A program made the translations under genes and the position numbers. From Methylobacterium sp. SyP6R (GTDB lineage: Bacteria > Pseudomonadota > Alphaproteobacteria > Rhizobiales > Beijerinckiaceae): DNA of 64,000 nt. Positions within the stretch are counted from its first letter, which is position 1; each line of letters starts with the position of its first letter. Below, piece after piece: positions 15,885 through 24,957 of the stretch. The notes beneath the pieces are model-generated. The model did not search any database. It saw nothing but the letters and a program-made list of their open reading frames with translations, and had not been told where the DNA came from. The stretch lies in contig NZ_JAAQRC020000001.1 in assembly GCF_019216885.1 (NCBI RefSeq), positions 558,001 to 622,000 on the forward strand, written 5' to 3'.

Positions 15885-18728
15885 ATGAACCTGAAACGGT
15901 CCTACCGCTCTCTCGTCGGCGGCGTCTGGGTGGGCGTGCTGACGACCTGCCTCGGGCTGGCCACGGTCACGGTCTGGACCGACACCCGCGACTACGAGCG
16001 CACGATCCGCGACGCCCGCAGCACCGCCGAGGCGGTGGCCCAGGCGCTGGGCCAGGAAGCGAACCGCCTCGTCTCCTCCGTCGACATGCTGCTCAGCGCC
16101 GCCGCCGCCCGGGTCGACGCGCACACCTTCGGGGCGAACCAGGCCTATACCCGCCAGCTCCTCTCCGGCCTGATGGCCCATATCCCGGCGGTGATGGCGG
16201 TGCGGGTGCTCGACGGCAGCACCGGCAGCCCCCTGTTCGGCCAGGGCGGGGCCGGCAGCGCCGGCCGGCCCAACGATGCCGATCTCGTCCGCGCCGCCCT
16301 GGCGGTGGGCCAGTCCGAACTGGCGATCGGGCAGCCGACCCGGGTCGGGCCGGCCGATTCCTGGTTCGTCAGCGTCGCCCGGCTGGTGGTGCCGCGCCCG
16401 GGCGAGACGCCGCTCGTGGCGGTGGCCGACCTGTCGCTCACCGAGTTGCAGCGGCTCTACGGCCGGCTCGATCTCGGCCCCAACGGCGCCATCGGGCTCC
16501 TGCGCAGCGACGGCGTGATCCTGGTGCGCCACCCCTACGTGCCGGACAAGGTCGGCCGCAGCGTCGCCGGCGGCTCGCTGATGCGGGCCGCCGCGGGGGC
16601 CGCCGGCGGCACCTTCGACGGCACCGCCTCGCCGATCGACGGCGTGCGGCGCTACGGCAGCTTCCAGCGCGTCTCCGGCGCGCCGCTCCTCGTCACCACC
16701 GGCGTCTCGAGGGACGAGACCCTGGCGGCCTGGCGCGAGGGCGTGCAGCAGGACGCCGCGGTGGTGCTCGGCATCAGCGCCGTCCTCGTCGGCCTCGGCT
16801 TCGGGCTGACCCGGGCGCTGGTGCGCCACCGCGACCTCGAGGCGGAGGCGCGCCGCGCCGCCGGCATGCTCTCGGCCGGCGAGGCGCGCTATCGGCTGCT
16901 CGCCGAGAATACCAGCGAGCTGATCGTGCTCGCCCACGACGACGGACGGCGCAGCTACGTCTCGCCGGCGGTGCGGCGCCTCCTCGGCTACACGCCGGAG
17001 GAGGCCGTGGCGATGCGCCTGCGCGACGGCGTCCACCGCGAGGATCTGGCCCTGCTGGTGACCCAGGCCCGCCGCCTCGCCGCCGGCGAGCCGCAGGTCA
17101 GCGTGGTCTGCCGGGCCCGCCACCGCACCGGGGCCTGGGTCTGGGTCGAGGGGGCGTTCCGGCGCATCCCGGGCGCGGCGCCCGGCGAGCCCGCGATCAT
17201 CGCGACCTTCCGCGACGTCGGCGAGCGCCAGCGCCATGCGCGCGCCCTCGAAGAGGCGCGGATCACCGCCGAGCGGGCGAGCCAGGCCAAGACCGACTTC
17301 CTGGCCTCGATGAGCCACGAGATCCGCACGCCGCTGAACGGCGTCATCGGCTATGCCGACCTCCTGCTCGCCGACCGCACCCTGCCGGGCCGGCACCGGC
17401 GCTACGTCGACCGGATCGCCGCGGCGGGCGGGGCGCTGCTGACCGTCGTCGACGACATCCTCGACTTCTCGCGCATCGAGGCCGGCGGCATCGCGCTCGC
17501 CGAGGTGCCCTTCGCCCCCGCGGCGCTGGTCGACAACGCCGCCTCGATCGTGCGCGGCCTGTCCGAGCCCAAGGGCCTCGTCCTCGACGTCTCCCTCGAT
17601 GCCGCGGTGCCGGATTGGGTCCGGGGCGATCCCGACCGCCTGCGCCAGATCCTGCTCAACCTCCTCAACAACGCCGTCAAGTTCACCCCCGCCGGCCGGG
17701 TCGCGGTACGGGTCGAGGCCGAGGGCGGGATCGAGGGCGGGACCTTGCGCTTCTCGGTCTCCGATACCGGCATCGGCATCGCCCCCGAGCAGCACGGCCG
17801 GCTGTTCCAGCGCTTCAGCCAGGTCGACGGCTCGATCCGCCGGCAATACGGCGGCAGCGGGCTCGGCCTCGCCATCTGCAAGGGCCTCGTCGAGCTGATG
17901 GGCGGGACGATCGGCGTCGCGAGCCGGCCGGGCGCCGGCTCGACCTTCTGGTTCCGGGTCAGGCTCCCGGCCTGCGCCGCGCCGGCGGCGGAAGCCGCGG
18001 AAGGGCGGCCCGAGCCGGTGCGGCCGGCCCACCTGCTGCTGGTCGAGGACGTGCCGATCAACCAGGATCTCGCCCGGGCGGTGCTGGAGGCCGACGGCCA
18101 CAGCGTCGACGTCGCCGGCGACGGCGCGGCGGCGATCGAGGCGGTGCGGGCGCGCCCCTACGACCTCGTGCTGATGGACGTGCAGATGCCCGGCATGGAC
18201 GGGATCACCGCCACGAAGGTGATCCGGGCGATGCCCGGGCCGGTCGGCACCGTGCCGATCGTCGCGATGACCGCCAACGTGCTGCCGGCCCAGCTCGAGA
18301 CCTTCCGGGCCGCCGGGATGGACGGCCATGTTGGCAAGCCGTTCAAGCGCGCCGAGCTCGCCGCGGCCATCGCGCAGCACCGGGCCGACGGCGCCGTGGT
18401 CTCCGTTCCGGTGCTGGTCGATATCGACGCCTTCGCGGCGGCCCGCACGCTGATGGGGCCGGAGCGGATCGACGGCCTGCTGGGCATGCTGGCGGCGGAG
18501 CTGGAGCAGCGCTTCCGCGCCCGCAGCGGCGACCGCGCGGGCTTTGCCCGCGATGCCCACGCGATGATCTCGGCCGCCGGCCTGCTCGGCTTCACCGGCC
18601 TGTCCGACCTCTGCCGCGAGATCGAGGAAGCCTGCCTCGCCGGCGCCGACCTGCCGGACCTCCAGCGCCGGATCGAGGCGGCCCGGGCGGCGGCGCTGGC
18701 GCAGATCGAGACGCTGCGGGCGGCGTGA
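15885..18728 (+). CDS. Hybrid sensor histidine kinase (sensor-PAS-HisKA-HATPase-REC-HPt)
   Basis: The protein has 947 residues. A first membrane helix (about 12-31) and a second (about 288-310) enclose a periplasmic dCache-like sensor. A PAS domain follows (about 335-445), then HisKA with the phospho-His in [12 protein letters not shown] near residue 477. The HATPase_c domain (about 575-695) has [17 protein letters not shown] and [13 protein letters not shown] receiver domain (about 715-835) carries the phospho-Asp in [13 protein letters not shown], and the C-terminal HPt has [13 protein letters not shown] with its His near 890. All relay residues are present, so it is an intact phosphorelay hub; the output regulator is not encoded nearby and the signal is unknown. 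Confidence 0.92.
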   Translation: MNLKRSYRSLVGGVWVGVLTTCLGLATVTVWTDTRDYERTIRDARSTAEAVAQALGQEANRLVSSVDMLLSAAAARVDAHTFGANQAYTRQLLSGLMAHIPAVMAVRVLDGSTGSPLFGQGGAGSAGRPNDADLVRAALAVGQSELAIGQPTRVGPADSWFVSVARLVVPRPGETPLVAVADLSLTELQRLYGRLDLGPNGAIGLLRSDGVILVRHPYVPDKVGRSVAGGSLMRAAAGAAGGTFDGTASPIDGVRRYGSFQRVSGAPLLVTTGVSRDETLAAWREGVQQDAAVVLGISAVLVGLGFGLTRALVRHRDLEAEARRAAGMLSAGEARYRLLAENTSELIVLAHDDGRRSYVSPAVRRLLGYTPEEAVAMRLRDGVHREDLALLVTQARRLAAGEPQVSVVCRARHRTGAWVWVEGAFRRIPGAAPGEPAIIATFRDVGERQRHARALEEARITAERASQAKTDFLASMSHEIRTPLNGVIGYADLLLADRTLPGRHRRYVDRIAAAGGALLTVVDDILDFSRIEAGGIALAEVPFAPAALVDNAASIVRGLSEPKGLVLDVSLDAAVPDWVRGDPDRLRQILLNLLNNAVKFTPAGRVAVRVEAEGGIEGGTLRFSVSDTGIGIAPEQHGRLFQRFSQVDGSIRRQYGGSGLGLAICKGLVELMGGTIGVASRPGAGSTFWFRVRLPACAAPAAEAAEGRPEPVRPAHLLLVEDVPINQDLARAVLEADGHSVDVAGDGAAAIEAVRARPYDLVLMDVQMPGMDGITATKVIRAMPGPVGTVPIVAMTANVLPAQLETFRAAGMDGHVGKPFKRAELAAAIAQHRADGAVVSVPVLVDIDAFAAARTLMGPERIDGLLGMLAAELEQRFRARSGDRAGFARDAHAMISAAGLLGFTGLSDLCREIEEACLAGADLPDLQRRIEAARAAALAQIETLRAA

Positions 18729-18810
18729 GCGGAGCCGGAGTTGCGTTGGCGGGTTACGCCGCAAGCGGCATAGCAGGTCCAGCCGCCCGGGAGCGACGGC
18801 CGAGAGCATG

Positions 18811-18865
18811 AACCCTCCCCCCTCTGCGGGGGAGGGTGGCGAACGAAGTGAGCCGGGAGAGGGGC
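18811..18865. repeat. GC-rich clamp repeat (CCCTCCCCC...GGGGGAGGG)
   Basis: AACCCTCCCCCCTCTGCGGG followed by its near complement and GAGCCGGGAGAGGGG. An inverted copy lies at 20593-20645 on the other side of the insertion sequence, and an inverted pair lies at 49676-49729 and 49795-49846. Confidence 0.7.
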
Positions 18866-18904
18866 AGCGCGACGCTGATCCAGGAAGCGCCCGTCAGAAC
18901 GATT

Positions 18905-19004
18905 CATACGCTTTCCGATTGATCGCTTCGCGATGCGGAAAGCGCAGGCGCCGCGCGGGCTGATGATACGAAATCCGGAAGTCATCTTCCGGATTTCGTA
19001 TCAG
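18905..19004. repeat. Dispersed composite hairpin repeat, copy 1
   Basis: One hairpin is CATACGCTTTCCGATTGATC with GCGGAAAGCG; the second is a perfect 17-bp stem (GATACGAAATCCGGAAG at 18965-18981, loop TCAT, complement at 18986-19002). An inverted second copy lies at 39210-39319. Confidence 0.8.
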
Positions 19005-19040
19005 TTCGTCACCGGCTTCGCGGTCCCTTGCGGATGAAAC

Positions 19041-19238
19041 ATATGGCAGAGTGGACTTGCCGTCGGCGGAGAGATCGGTTCGTCTTTGGTGTGCCAGACC
19101 CCGCGTATCAGTTGGATCCGGGCTCCTCTTCAGTCCCCTCGCTTGCGTCACGGGCCGGTCCTCGGGCCAGCCCCGGAGCGCGTCATTTAGATTTGATCTC
19201 ACGGGAGCCTGCGCCGGCGGCCTGACGGCAAGGAGATC
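19041..19238 (+). ncRNA. Candidate IS110 bridge RNA region (left-end non-coding segment)
   Basis: This 198-bp segment upstream of the transposase has no gene and matches the position and approximate length of bridge RNAs described for the IS110 family. Self-complementary stretches such as GGGCCGGTCCTCGGGCCAGCC around 19152-19176 would fold into stems. The call rests on position and family knowledge only; target- and donor-binding loops were not resolved. Confidence 0.4.
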
Positions 19239-19241
19239 GTG

Positions 19242-20483
19242 ATGAAGGTCCTCTACCCCCGCTGCGCCGCCCTCGATGTTCACAAGGACACCGTCGTCGC
19301 AGCCATCCGTCTGGCCGAGAGCAGCGAGGTTCAGCGTGAGGTGCGGACGTTTGCCACCACCACGACCGCTCTGCTCGACCTCTCCGCCTGGCTCGACGAG
19401 CACGCCTGCACCCATGTCGCCATGGAGGCGACCGGCATCTACTGGCGCCCGGTCTGGCAGGTCCTCGACGCCGACAGCCGCACCCTGATCCTGGCCAATG
19501 CCGCCCATGTCAAGAACGTGCCCGGCCGCAAGACCGACGTCGCCGACGCGGTTTGGCTCTCCGACCTGCTCGCCCACGGCCTGATCCGCGCCAGCTTCGT
19601 GCCCGAGGCTCAGACCCAGGCGATGCGCGACCTGCTGCGCACCCGCAAGCAACTGGTCCGCGAGCAGGCCAGCCACGTCCAGCGCATCCAGAAGACCCTC
19701 GAGGAGGCCAACCTCAAGCTCGCCTCGGTGCTCACCGACATCATGGGCCAGTCCGGTCGCGCCGTGCTCGACGCGCTGGTCAAGGGCGAGCGCGATCCGG
19801 CTGGGCTGCAGGCGCTGGTCAGCCCGCGGGTGAAGGCGGCGCCCGAGGCGATCCGGGCCGCGCTCACGGGCCGGATCGGGGATCACCACCGTTTCCTGCT
19901 CGGTGTGCATCTACGCCAGTACGACGGGTTGGGGCGAGCGATCGCGGAGATCGACGCGCAGGTGGAGCGCGACCTCGGCCCTTTCCGGGAAGCGGTGAAG
20001 CTGCTGGTGACGATCCCGGGCATCAGTGACCTCACCGCGCAGGTGATCCTCTCCGAGATCGGCCCCGACATGAGCCGCTTCCCGACCGCCGGCCATCTGA
20101 TCTCCTGGGCCGGGCTGTGCCCGAGAAACGACGAGAGCGCGGGCAAGCGGCGCTCGACGCGGCTGCGCAAGGGCGCGCCCTGGCTCAAGACGGCCTTGGT
20201 GCAGGCCGCCTGGGCCGGAGTGCGCAAGAAGGCGAGCTACATCAGGGCGCAGTTCCAGCGCTTGCGCGGCCGGCGCGGCCCCAAGAAGGCGATCTGCGCG
20301 GTCGCCGCTTCGATGTTGACCGCGATCTATCACATGCTCAAGGCCGGCACGGCTTACGTCGATCCCGGGCCTGATCACGGCCGCAAGGCGGCCCCGACCA
20401 TCCGCGCCAAGGCGCTCGTGCGGCAGATCGAGCGCCTTGGATTTGCGTGCGAAATCAAACCCGTAGAGCCAGTTTCTATTTAG
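19242..20483 (+). CDS. IS110-family transposase (DEDD recombinase)
   Basis: The protein has 413 residues. The N-terminal RuvC-like DEDD domain shows ALDVHKDTVVAAIR with the first Asp, VAMEATGIYW with Glu, and KTDVADAVWLSDLLAHGLI with the last Asp pair. A coiled-coil linker follows (residues of about 125-160). The C-terminal Transposase_20 domain has TIPGISDLTAQVILSEIG and FPTAGHLISWAGLCP, followed by NDESAGKRRS with the probable nucleophilic Ser. The ATG at 19242 follows AAGGAG by 7 nt. All key residues are present and the frame is open, so it looks potentially active. Confidence 0.95.
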   Translation: MKVLYPRCAALDVHKDTVVAAIRLAESSEVQREVRTFATTTTALLDLSAWLDEHACTHVAMEATGIYWRPVWQVLDADSRTLILANAAHVKNVPGRKTDVADAVWLSDLLAHGLIRASFVPEAQTQAMRDLLRTRKQLVREQASHVQRIQKTLEEANLKLASVLTDIMGQSGRAVLDALVKGERDPAGLQALVSPRVKAAPEAIRAALTGRIGDHHRFLLGVHLRQYDGLGRAIAEIDAQVERDLGPFREAVKLLVTIPGISDLTAQVILSEIGPDMSRFPTAGHLISWAGLCPRNDESAGKRRSTRLRKGAPWLKTALVQAAWAGVRKKASYIRAQFQRLRGRRGPKKAICAVAASMLTAIYHMLKAGTAYVDPGPDHGRKAAPTIRAKALVRQIERLGFACEIKPVEPVSI

Positions 20484-20660
20484 TTGTTCACCGGCTTCGC
20501 GGTCCCTGGCGAATGAAACCGTTTCGCGAGCCGCGGCGGCGAGTGCCACCTTGGATAGCGAGTTTCTATTTAGCCTTTTTCGGAAGCGGCGTCCCCTCTC
20601 CCGGCCTGCTCCGCAGGCCACCCTCCCCCGCAGAGGGGGGAGGGTGGCCTGCGCGGCAAC
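20484..20660. repeat. Repeat-rich region downstream of the IS110 element
   Basis: It begins with the second 37-bp direct repeat. The sequence AGTTTCTATTTAG, which ends the transposase gene, recurs at about 20560-20572. An inverted copy of the GC-rich clamp repeat follows at 20593-20645. No gene is visible. Confidence 0.65.
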
Positions 20661-20669
20661 CGTCCCTCC

Positions 20670-20737
20670 CGCATCTTCGCAACTTCCGATGTCAAGCCCT
20701 GTCGGTACCAGCCGGGCAGAACTTCGCGAAAGATGCG
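20670..20737 (-). other. Hairpin immediately downstream of zapA
   Basis: Arms at 20670-20685 (CGCATCTTCGCAACTT) and 20720-20737 form an imperfect stem of about 16 bp around a 34-nt loop, starting at the base next to the zapA stop. It may be a transcript-end structure or a small structured RNA. In many alphaproteobacteria a 6S RNA gene follows zapA, but this structure is too short to be called 6S. Confidence 0.4.
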
Positions 20738-21118
20738 TCACCCCCCCTGCGCCCCGCCCGGCACCGACCCGAGCCGCTTGGCCAGCCGCTCGATCCGCTC
20801 CGCCGTGCGCTGCACGGTCTCGGCCAGCCGCGCCTCCGAGGCTTCCCGCTCGGCGCTGCCGGCATCGGTGGATTCGCGCAACGCCGCGGTCTCGCGCTCC
20901 ATCGCCTCCATCCGGCGCTTGGTCTCCGCCAACTCGTCGGCGAGCGTCAGCGCCGCCATCACGTGCAGGCGCATGTCGCCGATCTCGCCGAAGGCCTTGC
21001 GCATGTCGCCGATGCGGGCGTCGAAGCTCGCGGCCAGCCCTTCGAGGTGGCGCTCCTCGCCCTCGCCGCAGGCCATGCGGTAGGTCTTGCCGGCGATGGT
21101 GACCGTCACTTGAGGCAT
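20738..21118 (-). CDS. zapA: Cell division protein ZapA
   Basis: The protein has 126 residues. The N-terminal ZapA domain begins MPQVTVTIAGKTYRMACGEG and has the LAASFDARIGDMRK helix. The C-terminal part is a long Glu/Arg-rich coiled coil used for dimer/tetramer assembly. ZapA binds and bundles FtsZ filaments at midcell. It lies 55 bp downstream of a DUF4164 gene on the same strand, a pairing common in Rhizobiales. Its 3' side has been remodelled by repeats and an IS110 element. Confidence 0.9.
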   Translation of the reverse strand: MPQVTVTIAGKTYRMACGEGEERHLEGLAASFDARIGDMRKAFGEIGDMRLHVMAALTLADELAETKRRMEAMERETAALRESTDAGSAEREASEARLAETVQRTAERIERLAKRLGSVPGGAQGG

Positions 21119-21173
21119 CGCCCCCTCCTCGAACGCATGAAACGCCAGTCCGACACCGGTAGGTCCGGCGGCC

Positions 21174-21461
21174 TCAGCCCTCGCCCCGCTCGCCGTTGCG
21201 GCCGAGCACGCCCTCGACGGTGCCGATGGCGCGGCCGAGGCGGTGATCGACCTCCTCGGTCACCGATTGCATCTCGGCGAGGCGCGCCGTCGCCCCGTCG
21301 AGTTCCGCCGCCAGCCGGGCCCGGTCGTCGCGCATGATCTCCAGCTCGGTCTCGAGGTCGCTGTGGCTGCGCTCCGCGTCGAGCCGGCGCGTCACCGCGG
21401 ATTCGAGCAGCGACACCGAGGCTTCGAGGCGGCGCAACGCCTCCTCCACCGCTGCGGTCAT
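21174..21461 (-). CDS. DUF4164 coiled-coil protein
   Basis: The protein has 95 residues and is almost entirely helical and coiled-coil (EEALRRLEASVSLLESAV, LETELEIMRDDRARLAAEL, SVTEEVDHRLGRAIGTVEGV), matching DUF4164. The ATG at 21461 is chosen because GGAGGTGAGC precedes it; an upstream extension of 50 residues is low-complexity shadow. It is encoded just before zapA and is probably co-transcribed, suggesting a structural role at the divisome; this is an inference from position. Confidence 0.8.
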   Translation of the reverse strand: MTAAVEEALRRLEASVSLLESAVTRRLDAERSHSDLETELEIMRDDRARLAAELDGATARLAEMQSVTEEVDHRLGRAIGTVEGVLGRNGERGEG

Positions 21462-21611
21462 GCTCACCTCCGAAAAACGCCGGACGCGACAACGCCGACT
21501 GAAAAGACCAGGGATACCCGGCCGAAACCCTAATGGTCCGGGGCCCGCGTCGCAATCGTCGTGCCGATCCGCCGGGCGTGGGGGGCTCCATCCTGGGGAC
21601 GGTGGGGACAA

Positions 21612-22742
21612 TCAGGCCGCCGCCACCTCCAGCCGGTTCCGCCCGGCCGCCTTGGCCCGGTAGAGAGCGCGGTCGGCGGCCGAGAGCAGGGCCGTGAGGT
21701 CGCCGCGTCCGGCCGCCAGGCCGACGCTGACGGTCGCCGGAATGCCGGGCCCGTCGCGGTGCACGGACGAAGCGGCGAAGCGGCGGGCGATGCCCTCGCC
21801 GACCTGCCGCGCCGCAACGAGGTCGAAGCCCGGCAGCAGGGCGGCGAATTCCTCGCCGCCGAGCCGGGCGACCAGCGCGTCCGGCCCGGCCGCCCGCCGC
21901 GCCGTGTCGGCGAAGAGCCGCAGAACCGCGTCGCCGGCGGCATGGCCGTGGCGGTCGTTGATCGCCTTGAAGTGGTCGAGGTCGAAGGCGAGGAGTGCCG
22001 CGGGCCGTCGATCGAGGAGCCGCGCGCCGTCCTCGAAGAAGCCGTGGCGGTTCTGGAGGCCGGTGAGGTAGTCGGTGCGGGCCGCCGCCAGGGCGCTCGC
22101 CTGCGCCTCCTCGCGCACGAGCGCGATCAGCCCCATCGGCATGGCGACGGAGTAGAGCACGCCCTCGTACATCGTCATCTTGCCGAAGACCGGCATCAGC
22201 CAGTCGCCGTAGAGGGCCACGATGACCGGCGTCACCAGGGCCCGAGCCAGGTAGAATAGGGCGTGCCCGCCCGCGACCGCGATCGCGAGCCGCCGCGCAC
22301 GAAAGGCCCGGGCGGTGCGGCTGCGCAGGAGCCGCCAGGCGGTGAGACCGCAGGCGAGCGCGATCGGCAGCGAGCCGACATAGGTCCAGAGGACAACGGG
22401 AAAGCGGACCCCGAGCGTCGCCCACAGGAGAGCGAGCACCGCGAGCACGGCGAGCGGCAGGCGCAGCCGCGCCCGCCCGTCGAGGAGGGCGACGCCGTGC
22501 AGGATCATCAGGTAGCCGGACACGATCAGCAGGTTGCCGAGCGCCGAGCCCAGGATACCCGGCAGGGCGGCCCGGTTGATCGACACGACCAAGCCCGCCG
22601 CGAAGGCCAGGAAGGCGCCGGTCCAGATTCCGAGCTCGCGCGCGCGCCGCTTGTGGGCCTGGCGCTCCCACAACATCGTCGCGGCGGCGACCAGCACCGT
22701 TCCCACAATCAGGCAATAGAGGGTGTGAAGATCGATCTGCAT
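21612..22742 (-). CDS. Membrane-bound diguanylate cyclase (GGDEF)
   Basis: The protein has 376 residues. About six transmembrane helices fill residues 1-205 (for example LYCLIVGTVLVAAATML). A GGDEF domain covers about 210-376 with DYLTGLQNRHGFF, AFDLDHFKAINDRHGH and the active-site loop RLGGEEFAALLPG, so it should make c-di-GMP. An I-site RxxD is not obvious ahead of GGEEF. The ATG at 22742 has AGGTGA 10 nt upstream; a GTG at 22754 is the alternative. It is transcribed toward the DUF4164/zapA pair with a 150-bp gap, so it may be independent. Confidence 0.9.
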   Translation of the reverse strand: MQIDLHTLYCLIVGTVLVAAATMLWERQAHKRRARELGIWTGAFLAFAAGLVVSINRAALPGILGSALGNLLIVSGYLMILHGVALLDGRARLRLPLAVLAVLALLWATLGVRFPVVLWTYVGSLPIALACGLTAWRLLRSRTARAFRARRLAIAVAGGHALFYLARALVTPVIVALYGDWLMPVFGKMTMYEGVLYSVAMPMGLIALVREEAQASALAAARTDYLTGLQNRHGFFEDGARLLDRRPAALLAFDLDHFKAINDRHGHAAGDAVLRLFADTARRAAGPDALVARLGGEEFAALLPGFDLVAARQVGEGIARRFAASSVHRDGPGIPATVSVGLAAGRGDLTALLSAADRALYRAKAAGRNRLEVAAA

Positions 22743-23303
22743 CGCTGCCGTCACCTAGGCCTCACGGCATACGCGCCGGCGATTGCCATCTTCGTTACGG
22801 TTCCGATCGTCTCCTCCCCGTTGCGCGAGCATGGTTAAGTGTCTTCTCGACGATGTCCGGGCCCGATCATCGCCGGCGTCATCGTGGCGGGAGGATGACG
22901 GCCGCTTGCGCGCACGGGCGTGAACGCCGTTTCATCCGACTCGAAAACCGCGCGATGCCGCAGGATCGAGGCCGTCGACGGGATGGTTTTCCCCAAAGCC
23001 CCGCTCGGGTTTGACACGCCCCGGCACCATGTTAGGAAGCCCGCGCCCCCGCCGGGCGGCTGTCGCCGGCGGATTGACAGAAATACGAGCTGCCGTGACG
23101 CCTCCCGTGCTCCCCGCCAGTGCCGTCCCCGCCGGGACGGCCGGTGCGTGCGGGACCAGGAGAGCAGCAGGCCGCGCCGGCGAGCGCCGGCCCTTCGTCA
23201 GCGTCGAGACGCGCCGCGCCGGACCGATCCGTGCGGCCCGTTCCGCTCCGGGGCGTCGCCGCCCCCACCGCCTCCGCCACACCGAGTCCACGGGAGAGAA
23301 CAC
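22743..23303. other. Divergent intergenic region between the GGDEF gene and gap
   Basis: This 561-bp region holds no convincing gene. It should carry the promoters of both divergent genes. Transketolase, a usual partner of gap in related genomes, is not present here. Confidence 0.5.
23011..23033 (+). promoter_or_regulatory. Candidate promoter for gap
   Basis: TTGACA at 23011-23016 is followed after 15-16 nt by TTAGGA/TAGGAA. This would give a leader of about 265 nt before gap. The -10 is weak. A second TTGACA at 23074-23079 lacks a good -10. Confidence 0.3.
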
Positions 23304-24311
23304 ATGACGGTCAAGGTCGCCATCAACGGCTTCGGACGCATCGGCCGCAACGTCCTGCGCGCCATCAAGGAAGCCGGCCGCACCGACATCGAGGTCGTGG
23401 CCATCAACGATCTCGGCCCGGTCGAGACCAACGCCCACCTGCTGCGCTTCGACTCGGTCCACGGCAAGTTCCCCGGCACCGTCTCGGTCGAAGGCGACCA
23501 CATCGTGGTCGACGGGCAGCGCATCCGCGTCACCGCGATCAAGAATCCGGCCGAGCTGCCCCACCGCGAGCTCGGCGTCGACATCGCGATGGAATGCACC
23601 GGCATCTTCACCTCGAAGGACAAGGCGAAGCTCCACCTCGATGCCGGCGCCAAGCGCGTCCTCGTCTCGGCTCCCGCGGACGGCGCCGACCTCACGGTCG
23701 TCTACGGCGTCAACCACGACAAGCTGACGGCCGACCACCTGGTGGTCTCCAACGCTTCCTGCACCACCAACTGCCTGGCTCCGGTCGCCAAGGTGCTCAA
23801 CGACGCCGTCGGCATCGAGCGCGGCTTCATGACCACGATCCACTCCTACACCAACGACCAGCCGTCGCTGGACCAGATGCACAAGGACCTCTACCGGGCC
23901 CGCGCCGCGGCCCTGTCGATGATCCCGACCACGACCGGCGCCGCCAAGGCCGTCGGCCTGGTTCTGCCGGAGCTGAACGGCCGCCTCGACGGCACCTCGA
24001 TCCGCGTGCCGACCCCGAACGTCTCGGTCGTCGACTTCAAGTTCAATTCCAAGCGCGCCACCTCGGTCGCCGAGATCAACGAGGCGATCAAGGCCGCGGC
24101 GAACGGCCCGCTCAAGGGCGTGCTCGGTTTCACCGAGGCCCCGAACGTCTCGATCGACTTCAACCACGATCCCCACTCCTCGACCTTCCACATCGACCAG
24201 ACCAAGGTCATGGACGGCACCTTCGTGCGCGTGCTGACCTGGTACGACAACGAGTGGGGCTTCTCGAACCGCATGGCCGACACCGCCATCGCGATGGCCA
24301 AGCTCATCTGA
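23304..24311 (+). CDS. gap: Type I glyceraldehyde-3-phosphate dehydrogenase
   Basis: The protein has 335 residues and catalyses phosphorylating oxidation of glyceraldehyde 3-phosphate. The Rossmann motif [14 protein letters not shown] is at the N-terminus, the catalytic Cys is in [12 protein letters not shown] near residue 152, the catalytic His is in TIHSYTNDQ, and [12 protein letters not shown] is near the C-terminus. [10 protein letters not shown] and the position-32 region INDLGP are typical of the common type. It opens the gap-pgk-fba block of lower glycolysis and gluconeogenesis. Confidence 0.97.
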   Translation: MTVKVAINGFGRIGRNVLRAIKEAGRTDIEVVAINDLGPVETNAHLLRFDSVHGKFPGTVSVEGDHIVVDGQRIRVTAIKNPAELPHRELGVDIAMECTGIFTSKDKAKLHLDAGAKRVLVSAPADGADLTVVYGVNHDKLTADHLVVSNASCTTNCLAPVAKVLNDAVGIERGFMTTIHSYTNDQPSLDQMHKDLYRARAAALSMIPTTTGAAKAVGLVLPELNGRLDGTSIRVPTPNVSVVDFKFNSKRATSVAEINEAIKAAANGPLKGVLGFTEAPNVSIDFNHDPHSSTFHIDQTKVMDGTFVRVLTWYDNEWGFSNRMADTAIAMAKLI

Positions 24312-24328
24312 TCGCGGCCGACGCGACG

Positions 24329-24387
24329 GGCCGGCTCCCTCGGGCGCCGGCCTTCGTTTTCGGGCGGCCCCGTCGCGGGGCCGCCCG
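24329..24387 (+). terminator. Tandem hairpins after gap
   Basis: GGCCGGC at 24329-24335 pairs with GCCGGCC at 24346-24352 and is followed by TTCGTTTT, a plausible intrinsic terminator. A second perfect 11-bp hairpin (CGGGCGGCCCC with its complement) occupies 24361-24387. They may reduce read-through from gap into the downstream genes. Confidence 0.55.
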
Positions 24388-24421
24388 CCTTGCCCCAGGA
24401 TTCGCCCCCGAGGATCCGCCG

Positions 24422-24916
24422 ATGACCGACGCCGTGCCCGCCCCCCGCCCCGCGAACGCCGCCGACACCGCCCTGCTCCAGGGACAGGTGCCGAGCCCGG
24501 CCGCCCCAGTGCCGACCACGGTGTCCGCCGTCCCGGCGCACGTCCCGCCGGCCACTCCTTCCGTTCCGGTCTCCGCGCAGCCCCAGCCGGTCGCGCTGCC
24601 TCCCGGCGTCGCCGACCAGCTCGCCCGCATCGAGGACAAGGCCTCGCGGATCGAGGACAAGTATGCCCGCTCCGAGGCCCTGCTCGCCCGCGTCGAGGAC
24701 CGGGTCGAGGCGGCCGGCGCCCGCATGAACGAGGCCGCCCGCCAGTCCGACCTCGCCGCCCTGCGCAACGAGGTCCGGGCGATTGCCGACCGCACCCGCC
24801 GCCTGCCGGGTGCCGGCGCCCTGATCGTCACCGCGATCGTCACGGCCGTGCTGACGGTGGCGCTGACCCTGGTGGCGCAGCGCCTCAACCTCCAGGGCCT
24901 GATCCCGCCGCGCTGA
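24422..24916 (+). CDS. Membrane-anchored coiled-coil protein of unknown function
   Basis: The protein has 164 residues. Residues 1-65 are Pro/Ala-rich and probably disordered. Residues of about 66-125 are a charged coiled coil ([18 protein letters not shown]), and a single C-terminal membrane helix covers about 133-155 ([20 protein letters not shown]). It is inserted between gap and pgk with short gaps, so it is likely to be transcribed with them. I do not recognise a family. Topology suggests a tail-anchored protein with a cytoplasmic coiled coil. Confidence 0.7.
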   Translation: MTDAVPAPRPANAADTALLQGQVPSPAAPVPTTVSAVPAHVPPATPSVPVSAQPQPVALPPGVADQLARIEDKASRIEDKYARSEALLARVEDRVEAAGARMNEAARQSDLAALRNEVRAIADRTRRLPGAGALIVTAIVTAVLTVALTLVAQRLNLQGLIPPR

Positions 24917-24957
24917 TCCCCGCGCCCTTCCCCTTATCCCGCAAGGTGCCCCCGCCG

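Larger units (their letters stand above)
19004..20519 (+). mobile_element. IS110-family insertion sequence with flanking 37-bp imperfect direct repeats
   Basis: The transposase gene 19242-20483 has about 200 bp of non-coding DNA upstream and almost none downstream, the layout of the IS110 subgroup in which the left end encodes the bridge RNA. Two 37-bp sequences with 33 matches, each containing CACCGGCTTCGCGGTCCCT, lie at 19004-19040 and 20483-20519. They may be target or host repeat rather than element ends, so the exact boundaries are unresolved. The element lies in a mosaic of palindromic repeats, a known preference of some IS110 elements. Confidence 0.75.

Noticed and set aside
15705..18809. 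A 1034-codon minus-strand open frame
   Set aside because: It lies antisense to the hybrid histidine kinase, which has all expected motifs; its composition is typical of a shadow frame.
20660..20737. 6S RNA gene downstream of zapA
   Set aside because: The visible hairpin is too short and lacks a clear central bulge with closing stem; the rest is repeat DNA.
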